From NCBI RefSeq assembly GCF_000963865.1, contig NZ_CP011071.1:1926501-1990500 (forward strand): 64,000 nucleotides of DNA, written 5' to 3'. Positions 8,700-17,459 of the stretch are shown piece after piece. The notes beneath the pieces were generated by a model. That model saw only the letters and a program-made list of their open reading frames with translations, did no database searches and was not told where the DNA came from. The translations under genes and the position numbers were made by a program. Position 1 is the first letter of the stretch; the number at the start of each line of letters is the position of its first letter. The DNA is from Flagellimonas lutaonensis. Its GTDB lineage: Bacteria > Bacteroidota > Bacteroidia > Flavobacteriales > Flavobacteriaceae.

Positions 8700-9146
8700 A
8701 TGAAAATTAACTGGGGAACAGGCATCGTTTTGGCATTCATTGGCTTTATAGCCTTTATCATGTACTTCGTGGTGCGTATGAGCATCGATGACAGGGCCAA
8801 CCATGATCTGGTCACGAAAGAGTATTACAAAAAAGAACTGGCTTATCAAGAAGAAATCGACCAGGCCAATGATGCGGTAAAGCACAACGCGGTACTAAAG
8901 ATCGAGAAGACCGCAGATGGCTTTATGATTCATTTCCCCGAACAATTTGACCCTAAAGACATTTCAGGAAAAGTGTCCCTCTATAGACCGTCGAACAGGC
9001 ATTTGGATTTTAACTTTCCCATAAGTTTGTCCAGTACACATTTGCTCATACCTGACAATCGCCTGCTAGACGGTCGGTGGGACATTACCGTACAATGGAA
9101 GCACAAAAATAACGCCTTCTTGCACAAAGAAAAGTTGATTTACTGA
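8700..9146 (+). CDS. ccoH: cbb3 oxidase assembly protein CcoH/FixH
   Basis: 148 residues. The N-terminus begins MKINWGTG and carries one transmembrane helix (about 8-28) with the MYFVVRMSIDDRA boundary, followed by a Y-Y-K-K-E-L-A-Y-Q-E-E-I-D region typical of FixH and a compact beta-rich outer domain. CcoH is a single-span protein that associates with cbb3 oxidase during assembly. It lies two bases before the TauE-like gene, so they are co-transcribed. The flavobacterial version is divergent, but length, topology and context agree. Confidence 0.87.
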   Translation: MKINWGTGIVLAFIGFIAFIMYFVVRMSIDDRANHDLVTKEYYKKELAYQEEIDQANDAVKHNAVLKIEKTADGFMIHFPEQFDPKDISGKVSLYRPSNRHLDFNFPISLSSTHLLIPDNRLLDGRWDITVQWKHKNNAFLHKEKLIY

Positions 9147-9148
9147 AC

Positions 9149-9859
9149 ATGGTTTTTTCAGCGGCCATATTAGGATTTTTGGGCAGTCTGCACTGTTTGG
9201 GCATGTGCGGCCCCATTGCCTTTATGTTGCCATTGGATAGGCATGACCAACTGAAAAAGGGCGGGCAGCTGTTCCTGTACCATTTGGGTAGAATATTGGC
9301 CTATTCGCTAATGGGCCTCGCTTTTGGTCTGGTGGGCAGGGGGCTCTATCTTTTCGGGGTACAGCAGAAACTTTCCATTTTAATAGGGGCCATTATGATT
9401 CTATTGGTATTGGTGCCCGGCAGGTATTTCAAAAAATATAGTTTGGCAAAACCGGTTTACGCCGTTTTGGCGAAAGTAAAGTCACGCTTGGGGCAAGCGC
9501 TTCAAAAGAGAACCCCAGACACCTTTTTGACCATCGGTTTTTTAAATGGTTTTTTGCCCTGTGGGTTGGTCTACATGGCGCTGTTGGGGGCCATTGCCAT
9601 GGGCAGTGCAATACAAGGCGCATTTTACATGTCGTTGTTTGGCCTGGGAACCATACCTCTGATGACGACTTCAGTTTATATAGGTAGTTGGCTAAAAGCA
9701 CCGGTCAAGGCTAAAATACAAAGGTTGATCCCTGTTTTTGTTGTGCTGGTAGGTACGCTATTTATTTTGAGGGGGCTGGGTTTGGGTATTCCCTATGTGT
9801 CACCGAAGCCAGTGAACACTCATATGGTATCAGCTGAAATGGAATGCCATCAACCGTGA
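9149..9859 (+). CDS. TauE/SafE-family membrane protein of the cbb3 locus (copper-handling type)
   Basis: 236 residues with about six hydrophobic helices. The first contains SLHCLGMCGP, a Cys-x3-Cys motif typical of the short TauE-like proteins encoded beside ccoI/ccoH (the CcoS/RdxI-linked 'heavy metal' branch, COG2836 type). A second motif GFLNGFLPCGLVYMAL starts the other half of the internal repeat. The cysteine motif in the membrane suggests metal binding. Context points to copper supply for cbb3 oxidase rather than sulphite export. Transport direction and substrate are not shown by the sequence. Confidence 0.82.
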   Translation: MVFSAAILGFLGSLHCLGMCGPIAFMLPLDRHDQLKKGGQLFLYHLGRILAYSLMGLAFGLVGRGLYLFGVQQKLSILIGAIMILLVLVPGRYFKKYSLAKPVYAVLAKVKSRLGQALQKRTPDTFLTIGFLNGFLPCGLVYMALLGAIAMGSAIQGAFYMSLFGLGTIPLMTTSVYIGSWLKAPVKAKIQRLIPVFVVLVGTLFILRGLGLGIPYVSPKPVNTHMVSAEMECHQP

Positions 9860-9861
9860 AA

Positions 9862-9965
9862 TCTTGAATTAACGATGTTACATCGAGCGCAGTCGAGATG
9901 CTCTCAAAAATAATTTGGATAGGTTCTCGACCCGGTCCATGCCGGGCGAAGCCAAAGTACTTAAA
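9862..9965. repeat. REP-like palindromes after the cbb3 locus
   Basis: The spacer contains CATCGAGCGCAGTCGAGATG, an imperfect palindrome widespread between genes in Flavobacteriaceae, and a second hairpin CCCGG-TCCATG-CCGGG. No gene is visible. The second hairpin may limit read-through from the cbb3 operon into the CoA-transferase gene. Confidence 0.5.
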
Positions 9966-9989
9966 CTGACGTAAATATACATAGTAACA

Positions 9990-11261
9990 ATGCGAATCAC
10001 CACAGCAGAAGAAACCGTACAAGTAGTAAAATCAGGAGACCGGGTGTTCATTCAAGGGGCTGCCATGACCCCCAATGAACTGGTCAATGCCCTTTGCGAA
10101 AGACACAAAGAAGTTGAAAACGTAGAGATCATCTCCATACATACCGAGGGAGATGCCCCATATACACAACAGCCCTATTGCAATAGCTTTCGGTTGAATT
10201 CTTGTTTTGTGGGCGGCAATGTCAGAAAAAGTGTCAATAGCCTGAAAGCCGATTACATACCGATATTCTTGAGCGAGATTCCCCGTTTGTTCAAATCTGA
10301 ATATTTGCCATTGGACGTTGCCATTGTGCAGGTTTCGCCCCCCGACAAACACGGGTATTGCTCATTGGGGGTGTCTGTAGATGTAGCGCTTCCTGCCGTG
10401 AGAACGGCCAAAAAAATTATTGCACAGATAAATCCTTATGTGCCAAGAACCCATGGCACCGGTATTGTGCATATTGATCAAATTGAATTTGCGACAGAGG
10501 TGAACAGGCCGATACATGAACACAATCCGACCGAAATCTCCGAACTGGAGCATAAAATCGGTGCAAACGTGGCCACGCTGATTGAAAACGGGGCAACGTT
10601 GCAGATGGGTATCGGCAATATTCCCAATGCGGTACTGTCAAACCTGAAAGACCACAAGAATCTGGGCATCCATACCGAGATGTTCTCAGATGGGGTGTTG
10701 CCCTTGCTCGAGAGCGGCGTTATCAATGGTGCGGAGAAAGTGGTCAAAAAAGGCAAGATAGTTAGCTGTTTTGCAGTGGGATCTCGTAAGCTCTATGATT
10801 TTATAGATGATAACCCCATTTGTGATTTTAGGGATTCAGGCTATACCAATGATACGGCTAGAATCAGAAGAAATCCTAAGGTAACGGCCATTAACAGTGC
10901 CATTGAAATTGACCTGACCGGTCAGGTGTGCGCCGATACCATTGGCAGCTATCAGTTTTCTGGGGTAGGGGGGCAGATGGACTTTATTCGTGGTGCCTCG
11001 CTGTCTGAGGGAGGTAAGCCTGTTTTTGCGATATCATCGGCCACCAACAAGGGCATTTCTAAAATAGTTCCCTTTCTGAAACAGGGCGCCGGGGTAACCA
11101 CCACCCGTGCCCATGTGCACTATGTTGCCACTGAATACGGCGTGGTGAATCTCTATGGCAAGAACCTGAAACAGCGGGCGAAAGCCTTAATTTCCATAGC
11201 CCATCCAGACCATAGGGAAGCTTTGAAAAAAGCAGCTTATGAACGATTTAACGGATTTTGA
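9990..11261 (+). CDS. Acetyl-CoA hydrolase/transferase family protein (4-hydroxybutyrate CoA-transferase-like)
   Basis: 423 residues covering both halves of the class I CoA-transferase fold. The N-terminal half starts MRITTAEE with the VKSGDRVFIQG region. The C-terminal half has the GVGGQMDFIRGA loop and the ATEYGVVNLYGKN motif that marks this family. Such enzymes swap CoA between acetate, butyrate or 4-hydroxybutyrate. Exact substrate is not readable. Its stop lies just upstream of the truncated haemoglobin gene, whose start is 38 bases further on, so the two may form an operon. Confidence 0.88.
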   Translation: MRITTAEETVQVVKSGDRVFIQGAAMTPNELVNALCERHKEVENVEIISIHTEGDAPYTQQPYCNSFRLNSCFVGGNVRKSVNSLKADYIPIFLSEIPRLFKSEYLPLDVAIVQVSPPDKHGYCSLGVSVDVALPAVRTAKKIIAQINPYVPRTHGTGIVHIDQIEFATEVNRPIHEHNPTEISELEHKIGANVATLIENGATLQMGIGNIPNAVLSNLKDHKNLGIHTEMFSDGVLPLLESGVINGAEKVVKKGKIVSCFAVGSRKLYDFIDDNPICDFRDSGYTNDTARIRRNPKVTAINSAIEIDLTGQVCADTIGSYQFSGVGGQMDFIRGASLSEGGKPVFAISSATNKGISKIVPFLKQGAGVTTTRAHVHYVATEYGVVNLYGKNLKQRAKALISIAHPDHREALKKAAYERFNGF

Positions 11262-11298
11262 AACTTGTCTTGGCAAGAATTATTATTTCATTTTAACA

Positions 11299-11703
11299 AT
11301 GGCGCAGAAAGAAAAGAACGATATTGTCAATAGGGATGATGTTTCACTTTTGGTCAATACCTTTTATGGAAAGATCAGAAGACATGACCTCCTGGGCCCT
11401 ATCTTCAATAGCATCATAACAGACTGGGAAAGCCATCTTGAGCTACTGACCGATTTCTGGGAGACCCAATTGTTTCTCAAAGGGAAGTACCGTGGCAACC
11501 CCGTAATTGTCCACCAAGAAGTCGATGATAAAATGGATGGTACGATCACTTCAGAACATTTTGGCCAATGGATCAACCTTTGGTTCGAGACCCTCGATGC
11601 ACTTTTTGATGGGGAAAGGGCATGGATAGCCAAAAACCGCGCGCAAAAGATGAGCACCATGCTGTATATGCAAATCTACCAGCATAGACAGGCCAAAAAA
11701 TAA
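11299..11703 (+). CDS. Group III truncated haemoglobin
   Basis: 134 residues from the ATG at 11299; an in-frame ATG at 11239 lies inside the upstream gene and adds no conserved sequence. The family pattern is clear: FYGKIRRHDLLGPIF in helix B, a FWETQLFLKG segment, and the proximal-histidine helix with HFGQWINLWFETLDALF. Group III globins bind O2 or NO tightly and often accompany respiratory loci. Placement among cbb3 and nos genes supports a role under low oxygen or NO stress; that role is inferred. Confidence 0.88.
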   Translation: MAQKEKNDIVNRDDVSLLVNTFYGKIRRHDLLGPIFNSIITDWESHLELLTDFWETQLFLKGKYRGNPVIVHQEVDDKMDGTITSEHFGQWINLWFETLDALFDGERAWIAKNRAQKMSTMLYMQIYQHRQAKK

Positions 11704-11729
11704 GCTGCCCCTAAGTATGGTTTTGGATG

Positions 11730-12540
11730 CTATTTCTTTAAGTTTAGCGCCAATTTTGCCAAAAGACTTATCACAATCAAGAGACTTCCAATGGCCAATG
11801 CTTCATAGTAACCATCAAAGAATGGCCAACTTTGCCATGCAGCCACCCCTTTGTAAAAAATGAGGGTTTCAGTGCCCACAAAGCCGGTTAGGTAGAGGCC
11901 AATTACATTTCTTGGTAGCTTAAGCAAACCAAAATAGTCAAGAAACAAGAAAAGGCCGATGCTGACCACCCCGAGAAAGGTAAGATGTAGATACCCTATG
12001 GTAAGGTCTAGGTAGCTGGCCGCTACTTTTGCAAAATAGGGCAAAGAGGTGAGTAGTTGCAACAAGATTTTAGTGATCAAAAGCACCACGGACCATTTCA
12101 AAAGTTTTCTTTGTAGCGTGGACAACCCTTTTGTGCTGATTTGAGGGGAAGCAAGCAGAATCAAATAGCCAAAGGCGAATAGCTGTAATATGGCACCCAT
12201 CCCTCCAAGAAAATAGAAAAACAGAGGGGGCTCTACCCATAAGGTGGAAAGAAAAAAGCTCAGAACTATGCCCATGTTTAGGCATAGAAAGAACTTTTTG
12301 AATTGCGCTTTTGAAAGGTTGATTTTATGCCGTTCAAGCATTAGAAAGGCCAATGCGGTGAGGGCCAAAATCATCCAGCCGTTGTACTGAAAGTGAAGAT
12401 AGAAATAGATGGCCATGCGGTACCAGACCGATTCTGCCCCCAAGGTGTTCATGATGCCTCCCAGTGCCCAGGGCCCTATGCTGGAGATTACCATATACAA
12501 CAGTGCTGCTTTGGCGCATCTTAAACTGAAGGCTTCCCTG
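11730..12540 (-). pseudogene. C-terminal part of a multi-pass membrane protein gene split by an IS element
   Basis: About 270 codons remain open on the minus strand, entering from the IS border at 12540 with residues NREAFSLRCAKAALLYM and running through about seven hydrophobic helices. Notable segments are SSIGPWALGGIM, YLHFQYNGW and WQSWPFFDGYYEALAIGS. The other part of the gene lies at 13709-14134, beyond the IS. An independent product would need a start such as the TTG at 12500. Conserved His and aromatic residues in the helices recall heme-copper-oxidase-like membrane proteins, but I cannot assign a family with certainty. The full protein would have about 410 residues. Confidence 0.75.
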
Positions 12541-12577
12541 TTTTTCGTACAGTTTAAAAATCAATTATTTTTAGCTT

Positions 12578-12844
12578 ATGAAGAAAAGCAGATTCACGGA
12601 AGCACAGATTGTGTCCATGCTCCACCAGTACGATTCGGGAATGAAGGTCACCGACATCTGTCGTGACAAGGGTATCACCACGGCCACCTTTTACAGTTGG
12701 AAGCGCAAGTACGGTGGTATGGACGCCCAACAGCTCAAGGAGCTCAAGTCTTTGCAGGAAGAAAACAGGAGACTCAAGGCGATGTACGCAGACCTGAGCC
12801 TTGACCATAGGATTTTAAAGGACATCATCGAAAAAAAGCTTTGA
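12578..12844 (+). CDS. IS3-family transposase OrfA (helix-turn-helix)
   Basis: 88 residues. It begins MKKSRFTEAQIVSMLHQYDSG, an N-terminal HTH of the HTH_Tnp_1 type. ATFYSWKRKYGGMD follows, then a leucine-rich coiled coil (about 48-80). These match the IS407 subgroup OrfA, which binds the terminal repeats and multimerises. Its last codons overlap orfB, with the slippery run AAAAAAAG just before its stop. Confidence 0.9.
   Translation: MKKSRFTEAQIVSMLHQYDSGMKVTDICRDKGITTATFYSWKRKYGGMDAQQLKELKSLQEENRRLKAMYADLSLDHRILKDIIEKKL
12831..12838 (+). promoter_or_regulatory. A7G slippery site for -1 programmed frameshift
   Basis: AAAAAAAG sits five bases before the OrfA stop. In the OrfA frame it reads A-AAA-AAG, the standard -1 slippage heptamer of IS3 elements. 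Slipping back one base joins OrfA to the OrfB frame and produces the OrfAB transposase. Confidence 0.75.
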
Positions 12845-13671
12845 GGCCTTGCGGGCGCAGGGAACTGGCGGAAGGCATCGTAAAGGAAGAGGGGCTGAGC
12901 ATTTCACGTGCTTGTACGATAGTATGCCTTTGCCGTTCGATGTGGTACTATCGGAGCCGTCGTGACGATACGCAGGTCATCGACAAGTTGACGGAACTTG
13001 CAGAGGCCAAGCCGAACCGGGGCTTCGACTGGCTCTATAACCGCATGCGCAAGCAAGGCCATAAATGGAACCGTAAACGTGTACTGAGGGTCTACCGGTT
13101 CTTGGGCATGCAACTAAGGAGAAAGACCAAGAAGCGATTGCCCAAGCGGATAAAGGAGCCGCTGGAGGTCCCCGATGCCCCAAGGGAGGTATGGAGCGCG
13201 GACTTCATGTCCGACAGCCTGATAACGGGAAGGAACTTCAGGGTGTTCAACCTGATGGACGATTTCAACCGTGAGGCACTTTGTATGAAAGGAAACTTCT
13301 CCATGCCCGGAATAAGGGTGGTGGAGTACCTAAGGGAGGCCATAGAGATCCATGGCAAGCCCTTGGCCATAAGAGTGGACAACGGCCCCGAATTCCTATC
13401 CAGAGTCTTTGTCAACTATTGCGAAGTGGAGGATATCGAGATAAAATACATACAACCGGGCAAGCCGAGCCAGAACGGTTTTATCGAAAGGTTCAACCGG
13501 ACATATCGCGAAGATGTACTCGATGCCCATTTGTTCAGGGACATCGAGGAAGTAAATATGGAAACGGAACGCTTCAGGGAGGAATACAATCGGTTCCATC
13601 CCCATAAGTCTCTGGGAAGAAGCAGCCCGAAAGAATTTTTAGAGGTTTTTCAAAGGGGCATGCCCCTTTGA
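12841..13671 (+). CDS. IS3-family transposase OrfB (DDE integrase)
   Basis: 276 codons from a TTG that overlaps the OrfA stop; it is probably made mainly as an OrfAB frameshift fusion. The catalytic DDE residues are in WSADFMSD, in VDNGPEFLS and in the NGFIERFNRTYREDVLD helix, spaced as in rve-domain integrases. An HTH_21-like region (about 40-90) precedes the core. The frame looks intact, so the element may still be active. Confidence 0.92.
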   Translation: MRPCGRRELAEGIVKEEGLSISRACTIVCLCRSMWYYRSRRDDTQVIDKLTELAEAKPNRGFDWLYNRMRKQGHKWNRKRVLRVYRFLGMQLRRKTKKRLPKRIKEPLEVPDAPREVWSADFMSDSLITGRNFRVFNLMDDFNREALCMKGNFSMPGIRVVEYLREAIEIHGKPLAIRVDNGPEFLSRVFVNYCEVEDIEIKYIQPGKPSQNGFIERFNRTYREDVLDAHLFRDIEEVNMETERFREEYNRFHPHKSLGRSSPKEFLEVFQRGMPL

Positions 13672-13708
13672 AAAAACATTTTGTTTAATTTAACCGCTGT
13701 ACGAAAAA

Positions 13709-14134
13709 GGGTAAGTCTTCAAAACCAGGGGTCTTTTTAAGTGCAGGTGATTGGTTTTTTAGGAAGAAGGCCAAAAACCAATAAGAAGCAAACAGAAAAA
13801 GGGTTGAAAAAATAATCGAGAACAGAGCATAGCCCTGAAAGGGAAAGGTGAACAACATGCCCACCAACGTCAACTGGGTGAACCAAAAAATATGGAGGTA
13901 GGTAGGGTCGGTGGTGCCAGTGCGGATAAAACACCTGTACAGTAATGAAGCCAGCGCTATATAGACCCACCCCAGTAGGGCAATGTGCGAATGGGTGTGT
14001 ACAATGAATTTGTAATTCGCCTGTGTTTCAACAACTGGAAACAATCTAAGTACCACCCCAAATATGGCGGCCAAGCAAAAGTAAAAAAGGGCAATCTTCA
14101 CATCATGTCCATGCCCGACAATTTTTCTCTGCAT
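13709..14134 (-). pseudogene. N-terminal part of the IS-split membrane protein gene
   Basis: Starts at the ATG at 14134, reads about 142 residues of native sequence, enters the IS after EDLP, and stops within it (TAA at 13685-13687). Four hydrophobic helices are visible. The most striking motif is KFIVHTHSHIALLGWVYIAL, a HxHSH cluster at a membrane face resembling metal- or heme-ligating helices of oxidase subunit I-type proteins. It lies 43 bases after the CBS gene and so probably shares the FNR-like promoter at 14623-14665. The function is lost or truncated unless the halves work separately. Confidence 0.75.
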
Positions 14135-14177
14135 GGCGCAAGATAATCACAATAGGGCGCTTTTGCTGCCTTCCACA

Positions 14178-14597
14178 TCAGTATTGTTGCAGCAAATAAT
14201 TGATCAAATCTGTAGTGGTGACAATGCCCACAAGCTTGCCATCGTCAATCACCGGTAGGGCATGAAAATCTCTTTCTGCCAAGAACTTTGCCGTGTCTTG
14301 GATTGTTGTGCCAGACGTAACACTGATGACGTTTTTGGCCATTACCTGTTCTATGGTAAACATATTGTAGACCATGGTGTCAACCTCTTGCTCGTGTTCG
14401 TCTATGGCATCGGCAAAGCTGATACGCATTAGGTCGGTGTAGCTTAGAATACCGATTACCTCATCGCCAGAAACCACGGGAATATGGCGGATGCGATGTT
14501 TTTTGAAAAGCTCTTCTGCGGTGACCAAATTGTCTTTAACGCTTAGGGTGACCACGTTTTTTGTCATTATCTGGGATACGGGGACTCTTTTTTTCAT
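14178..14597 (-). CDS. Tandem CBS-domain protein
   Basis: 139 residues made of two CBS motifs: about 6-60 (VSQIMTKNVVTLSVKDN ... RHIPVVSGDEVIGILSYTDL) and about 78-137 (IEQVMAKNVISVTSG ... HALPVIDDGKLVGIVTTTDL). CBS pairs bind adenine nucleotides and act as energy sensors. The gene has a strong FNR-like promoter and leads into the IS-disrupted membrane protein gene. A second CBS pair occurs in the FNR-regulated ligase gene at 27985. The target of the sensor is unknown. Confidence 0.9.
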   Translation of the reverse strand: MKKRVPVSQIMTKNVVTLSVKDNLVTAEELFKKHRIRHIPVVSGDEVIGILSYTDLMRISFADAIDEHEQEVDTMVYNMFTIEQVMAKNVISVTSGTTIQDTAKFLAERDFHALPVIDDGKLVGIVTTTDLINYLLQQY

Positions 14598-14622
14598 GAT
14601 GAATGTTTTTCAATTACTTCCT

Positions 14623-14665
14623 TCAAGGTATCACCATATACCAATTATAACTATGACAAATGTCA
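14623..14665 (-). promoter_or_regulatory. FNR-like site and -7 element upstream of the CBS gene
   Basis: Perfect palindrome TGACAAATGTCA at 14654-14665. Reading leftward, 23 bases separate it from TACCTTGA (14630-14623), which keeps TA and TT of the -7 consensus. It is the weakest -7 of the set but has the same spacing. Confidence 0.7.
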
Positions 14666-14689
14666 GGTTGTGGGCGGGCTTGTGCCATC

Positions 14690-15472
14690 TTAGAAATCTT
14701 TTCTTTTTGCCTTGAAGGCCAATCGCCAAATCGGTAGTATGGTCCAAAGAGCCAATACCAAAAGCGAGACCAAAAAGCCCAGATTGGTACCGAAGAATTT
14801 TTTGAACACGGCACCCGTATATCCAAGCAGGGCAGAAATATCCAGCTTCAGCAATATTAAGGTTCTTGATAGGTCGATTGGATTGAACATGGTGGCAGCC
14901 AGTGAAAACGTATCCAATGGATATTCCTCAAAAATGATGAGCGATAAGAGAAAGAGTCCGTCGTAGATGACCGCCAAGAACAGCCACAGCAACACAGCGT
15001 AGCCAAAGCCTTTGATTCTATTTTCATTGGAGATGGCAATATTGAAGGCCAGGGCGGTAAAAATCAAGGTGAGAAAGGCCCCGGTGACCAACAAAAGCAC
15101 AAAGTTGAAAATGGCCTCGCTTCTGAAAAGGCCGTACAGCACAAAAGGTATGCCGAGGCCTAGCACAAGGCTCAAGGTCAATGAGCCCGCGACCCCAAAA
15201 TATTGCCCCAAGAAGATTGTAGAACGTTTTAATGGCTGTGCCAATAAAAGTTCTGTAAACTCTTTGGAGTTGTAAAAATACATGACCCCAAAGATGGTTC
15301 CGATCAACGGCACCAGCACGATGATAACGTTCATCAGGGTGATGACGGCTTTTGACAGATCGTTGTTCAAGAACAGCAGTACAAACCCCAATGCCAGATA
15401 GAATAGAAAATAAACGTAGCTCCAGCGGCTTCGCATCAGGTCATAAAAACTGTATTTCAATATTTTAAGCAT
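14690..15472 (-). CDS. nosY: Nitrous oxide reductase ABC transporter permease NosY
   Basis: 260 residues from the ATG at 15472, which overlaps the nosF stop by 8 bases; an in-frame upstream ATG at 15514 lies inside nosF. About six transmembrane helices, with the region YNSKEFTELLLAQPLKRSTIFLGQY typical of NosY-type permeases. With NosF it forms the membrane ABC module that, together with periplasmic NosD, is needed for maturation of the CuZ site of NosZ. It is the last gene of the leftward nos operon. Confidence 0.9.
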   Translation of the reverse strand: MLKILKYSFYDLMRSRWSYVYFLFYLALGFVLLFLNNDLSKAVITLMNVIIVLVPLIGTIFGVMYFYNSKEFTELLLAQPLKRSTIFLGQYFGVAGSLTLSLVLGLGIPFVLYGLFRSEAIFNFVLLLVTGAFLTLIFTALAFNIAISNENRIKGFGYAVLLWLFLAVIYDGLFLLSLIIFEEYPLDTFSLAATMFNPIDLSRTLILLKLDISALLGYTGAVFKKFFGTNLGFLVSLLVLALWTILPIWRLAFKAKRKDF

Positions 15473-16175
15473 CGGCGGTATGGGTTGCAATGGCCGCAAT
15501 GGCATGTTCAACATCTGTTTGGCCCGTTTTTTTCTTCAGGGCGTCAATACTTCCCTTGAAATAGATCTTGCCCTCGAGCAGGTATACGACCTCGTCGGCC
15601 ACTTCTTCCACAAACTGCATGATGTGCGTGGTGACCAGTAGGGTCTTGCCCTTGGCTTTTTCTGCTTGAATCAGCTCTTTCAACTTTATCAAAGAAGCGG
15701 GATCCAGACCGGTGGTGGGTTCGTCCAATATCATAAGCGGGCTGTCGAACATAAAGGTCAGTACAAGGTTTACCTTTTGTTTGGTTCCGCCCGAGAGCGT
15801 GCCAAGTTTTTTGTCCAAGAAAGGCTGCAGGCCAAACAGATTGATCAATTTTTCCTCATCGCTCGGTTTTTGCCGCAGGTCTTTGATCATGCGTATCAGC
15901 TCTTTTACCTTAATGTTGCTTGGAAAATTCGCAATCTGCGGCAGATAATCGATTTGCTTGCGGTATTTCCAACTGTTCTTTATGTTCTGCCCTAAAACCG
16001 AAATGCTGCCCTTATTGGGTATTACCATGCCCAATATGCTTTTAATGAGCGTGGTCTTGCCTGAACCGTTCGGCCCCAAAACAGCATAGATGCCACCATT
16101 TCTTATGGTGAGGTCAACCCCTGTCAGCACTTGGTTTTTGCCAAATCTTTTATGTAGGCTTGTTATCTCGATCAT
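15465..16175 (-). CDS. nosF: Nitrous oxide reductase ABC transporter ATPase NosF
   Basis: 236 residues. Walker A GPNGSGKTT (about 34-42), signature LSGGTKQK, Walker B LMILDEPTTGLDP and the switch histidine in TTHIMQ are all present, so it should be an active ATPase. It starts directly after the nosD stop and overlaps nosY. Established role of the family: energises NosDFY-dependent sulphide/copper site maturation in NosZ. Confidence 0.93.
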   Translation of the reverse strand: MIEITSLHKRFGKNQVLTGVDLTIRNGGIYAVLGPNGSGKTTLIKSILGMVIPNKGSISVLGQNIKNSWKYRKQIDYLPQIANFPSNIKVKELIRMIKDLRQKPSDEEKLINLFGLQPFLDKKLGTLSGGTKQKVNLVLTFMFDSPLMILDEPTTGLDPASLIKLKELIQAEKAKGKTLLVTTHIMQFVEEVADEVVYLLEGKIYFKGSIDALKKKTGQTDVEHAIAAIATHTADA

Positions 16176-17459
16176 TTATTTGGGTTTGGATGTTTGACTT
16201 GCAACCACATCCTCTTCAAGCCCTGAAAAGGGCCGCATCAAAGGGGTCGCATCTACTAGGTTGTCGGGTGTAAAAACGGGCGATACTTTTTCTGAAAAGT
16301 CGATGATATCCATAAACAGACTGCGTAACAGCACAATGGTCTCGGGCGTGCGGTTCACAATATAAGAAAACAGCTTTACCGGGCGATAGGGCACATCGCC
16401 GATTCCGTCTTTATTCAGATCATAACCAGTGTAACTGCTCCAATAATTTTGTTCAAAAACATTGTCACTAACCTTGCTGTTGTAAGAAATGTCAAAAGAG
16501 TTGTACAAAAAGTTGTTTCCGACAAACCGGTTCGAATAACAGGCACCACGAACCTTTACGGCCCATCCATTATTGATGAAATCGTTGTTCCGGTAGTCGA
16601 TTCTGTTTGAACCCTCGATATTGATTCCGATGGTATTTTCTTCAAAGGTGTTGCCAACGATCTCGGCATCGTTAATTTCTTTTAGCAGTACCCCATAAGA
16701 AGCGGTGCCCCAATTTTTTCGGAAGATGTTTTTGCGCATTTTAATACGCTTCGAAAACATGACCGCCACACCGGCACCGTTGTTCTCGAAGGTGTTGTTG
16801 GTATACACATCGTCGTTCGAGAACATAAAGTGTAGACCATAACGAAGATTGTTTGAGCTGAGGTTATTGTTGATGGTCACGTTATCTGAAAATTCGAGAT
16901 AAATGCCATCACGCACACCCTGTACGATGTTGTGGTCAACCACTACGTTGTGCGAATACCAAAGCTGTATGCCGTTGCCAGAATTGTATTCATCAACCGC
17001 ATCTCCGATGATTTTGTTGTGATATACTTTTCCGTTGTTTGATTTTTCAAGATAAATGCCAAAGAACAACTTTTCCAGCACAATGTTCTGAATCAGGAAG
17101 TTCTCACTCTGAACCACCCGTATGGCTGCATAATCCGAGGTGTAACTCGTACCGACGTTTATGATGAACAGACCATCTACAGTTACGTTGTCTGATGCGA
17201 TTCGAATGATTTCGCCCTTGTCTTCTCCGTCTATAACGGGGTAATTCTCGCCCAACAGGGTAAGTGGCTTGTCGATGAGAATATTGAACTCTTTATAGGT
17301 TCCCTTTTTGATCAACAGGGTATCATTATCGGAGGCCATTGCAATGGCTTGTTTTATTGAGAGTGCCTCACAATCGGCGCATACCGTGATTTGTTCGGCA
17401 ATGGCCATATTTGATCCCATGAGAAATATCCCGACAAATAAAAAAACTGTAGATCGCAT
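16176..17459 (-). CDS. nosD: Nitrous oxide reductase maturation protein NosD
   Basis: 427 residues. A signal peptide (cleavage near GSNMAIA, about residue 21) is followed by a right-handed beta-helix made of many repeats with N-N, G-I and Y-N-I turns (CASH/PbH1 type), for example in NNVVVDHNIVQGVRDGIYLE-like units. NosD is the periplasmic partner of NosFY in CuZ-site assembly. It abuts nosF and its start overlaps the cupin gene stop by one base. Confidence 0.93.
   Translation of the reverse strand: MRSTVFLFVGIFLMGSNMAIAEQITVCADCEALSIKQAIAMASDNDTLLIKKGTYKEFNILIDKPLTLLGENYPVIDGEDKGEIIRIASDNVTVDGLFIINVGTSYTSDYAAIRVVQSENFLIQNIVLEKLFFGIYLEKSNNGKVYHNKIIGDAVDEYNSGNGIQLWYSHNVVVDHNIVQGVRDGIYLEFSDNVTINNNLSSNNLRYGLHFMFSNDDVYTNNTFENNGAGVAVMFSKRIKMRKNIFRKNWGTASYGVLLKEINDAEIVGNTFEENTIGINIEGSNRIDYRNNDFINNGWAVKVRGACYSNRFVGNNFLYNSFDISYNSKVSDNVFEQNYWSSYTGYDLNKDGIGDVPYRPVKLFSYIVNRTPETIVLLRSLFMDIIDFSEKVSPVFTPDNLVDATPLMRPFSGLEEDVVASQTSKPK

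Larger units (their letters stand above)
12541..13708 (+). mobile_element. IS3-family insertion sequence, IS407-like
   Basis: A 1,168-bp element bounded by perfect 12-bp inverted repeats, TTTTTCGTACAG at 12541-12552 and its complement at 13697-13708. It carries the two overlapping reading frames of an IS3 element with an A7G slippery site. It interrupts a membrane protein gene transcribed the other way. No matching 3-4 bp target duplication is visible immediately outside the repeats. Removing the element plus a 4-bp duplication (the size usual for this group) would put the two gene halves back in frame. The ends are defined only by the inverted repeats and could shift by a few bases. Confidence 0.85.

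Noticed and set aside
12531-13718. A clean target site duplication at the IS borders
   Set aside because: The bases immediately outside the inverted repeats (ending CCCTG on the left, starting GGGTA on the right) do not form a direct repeat.
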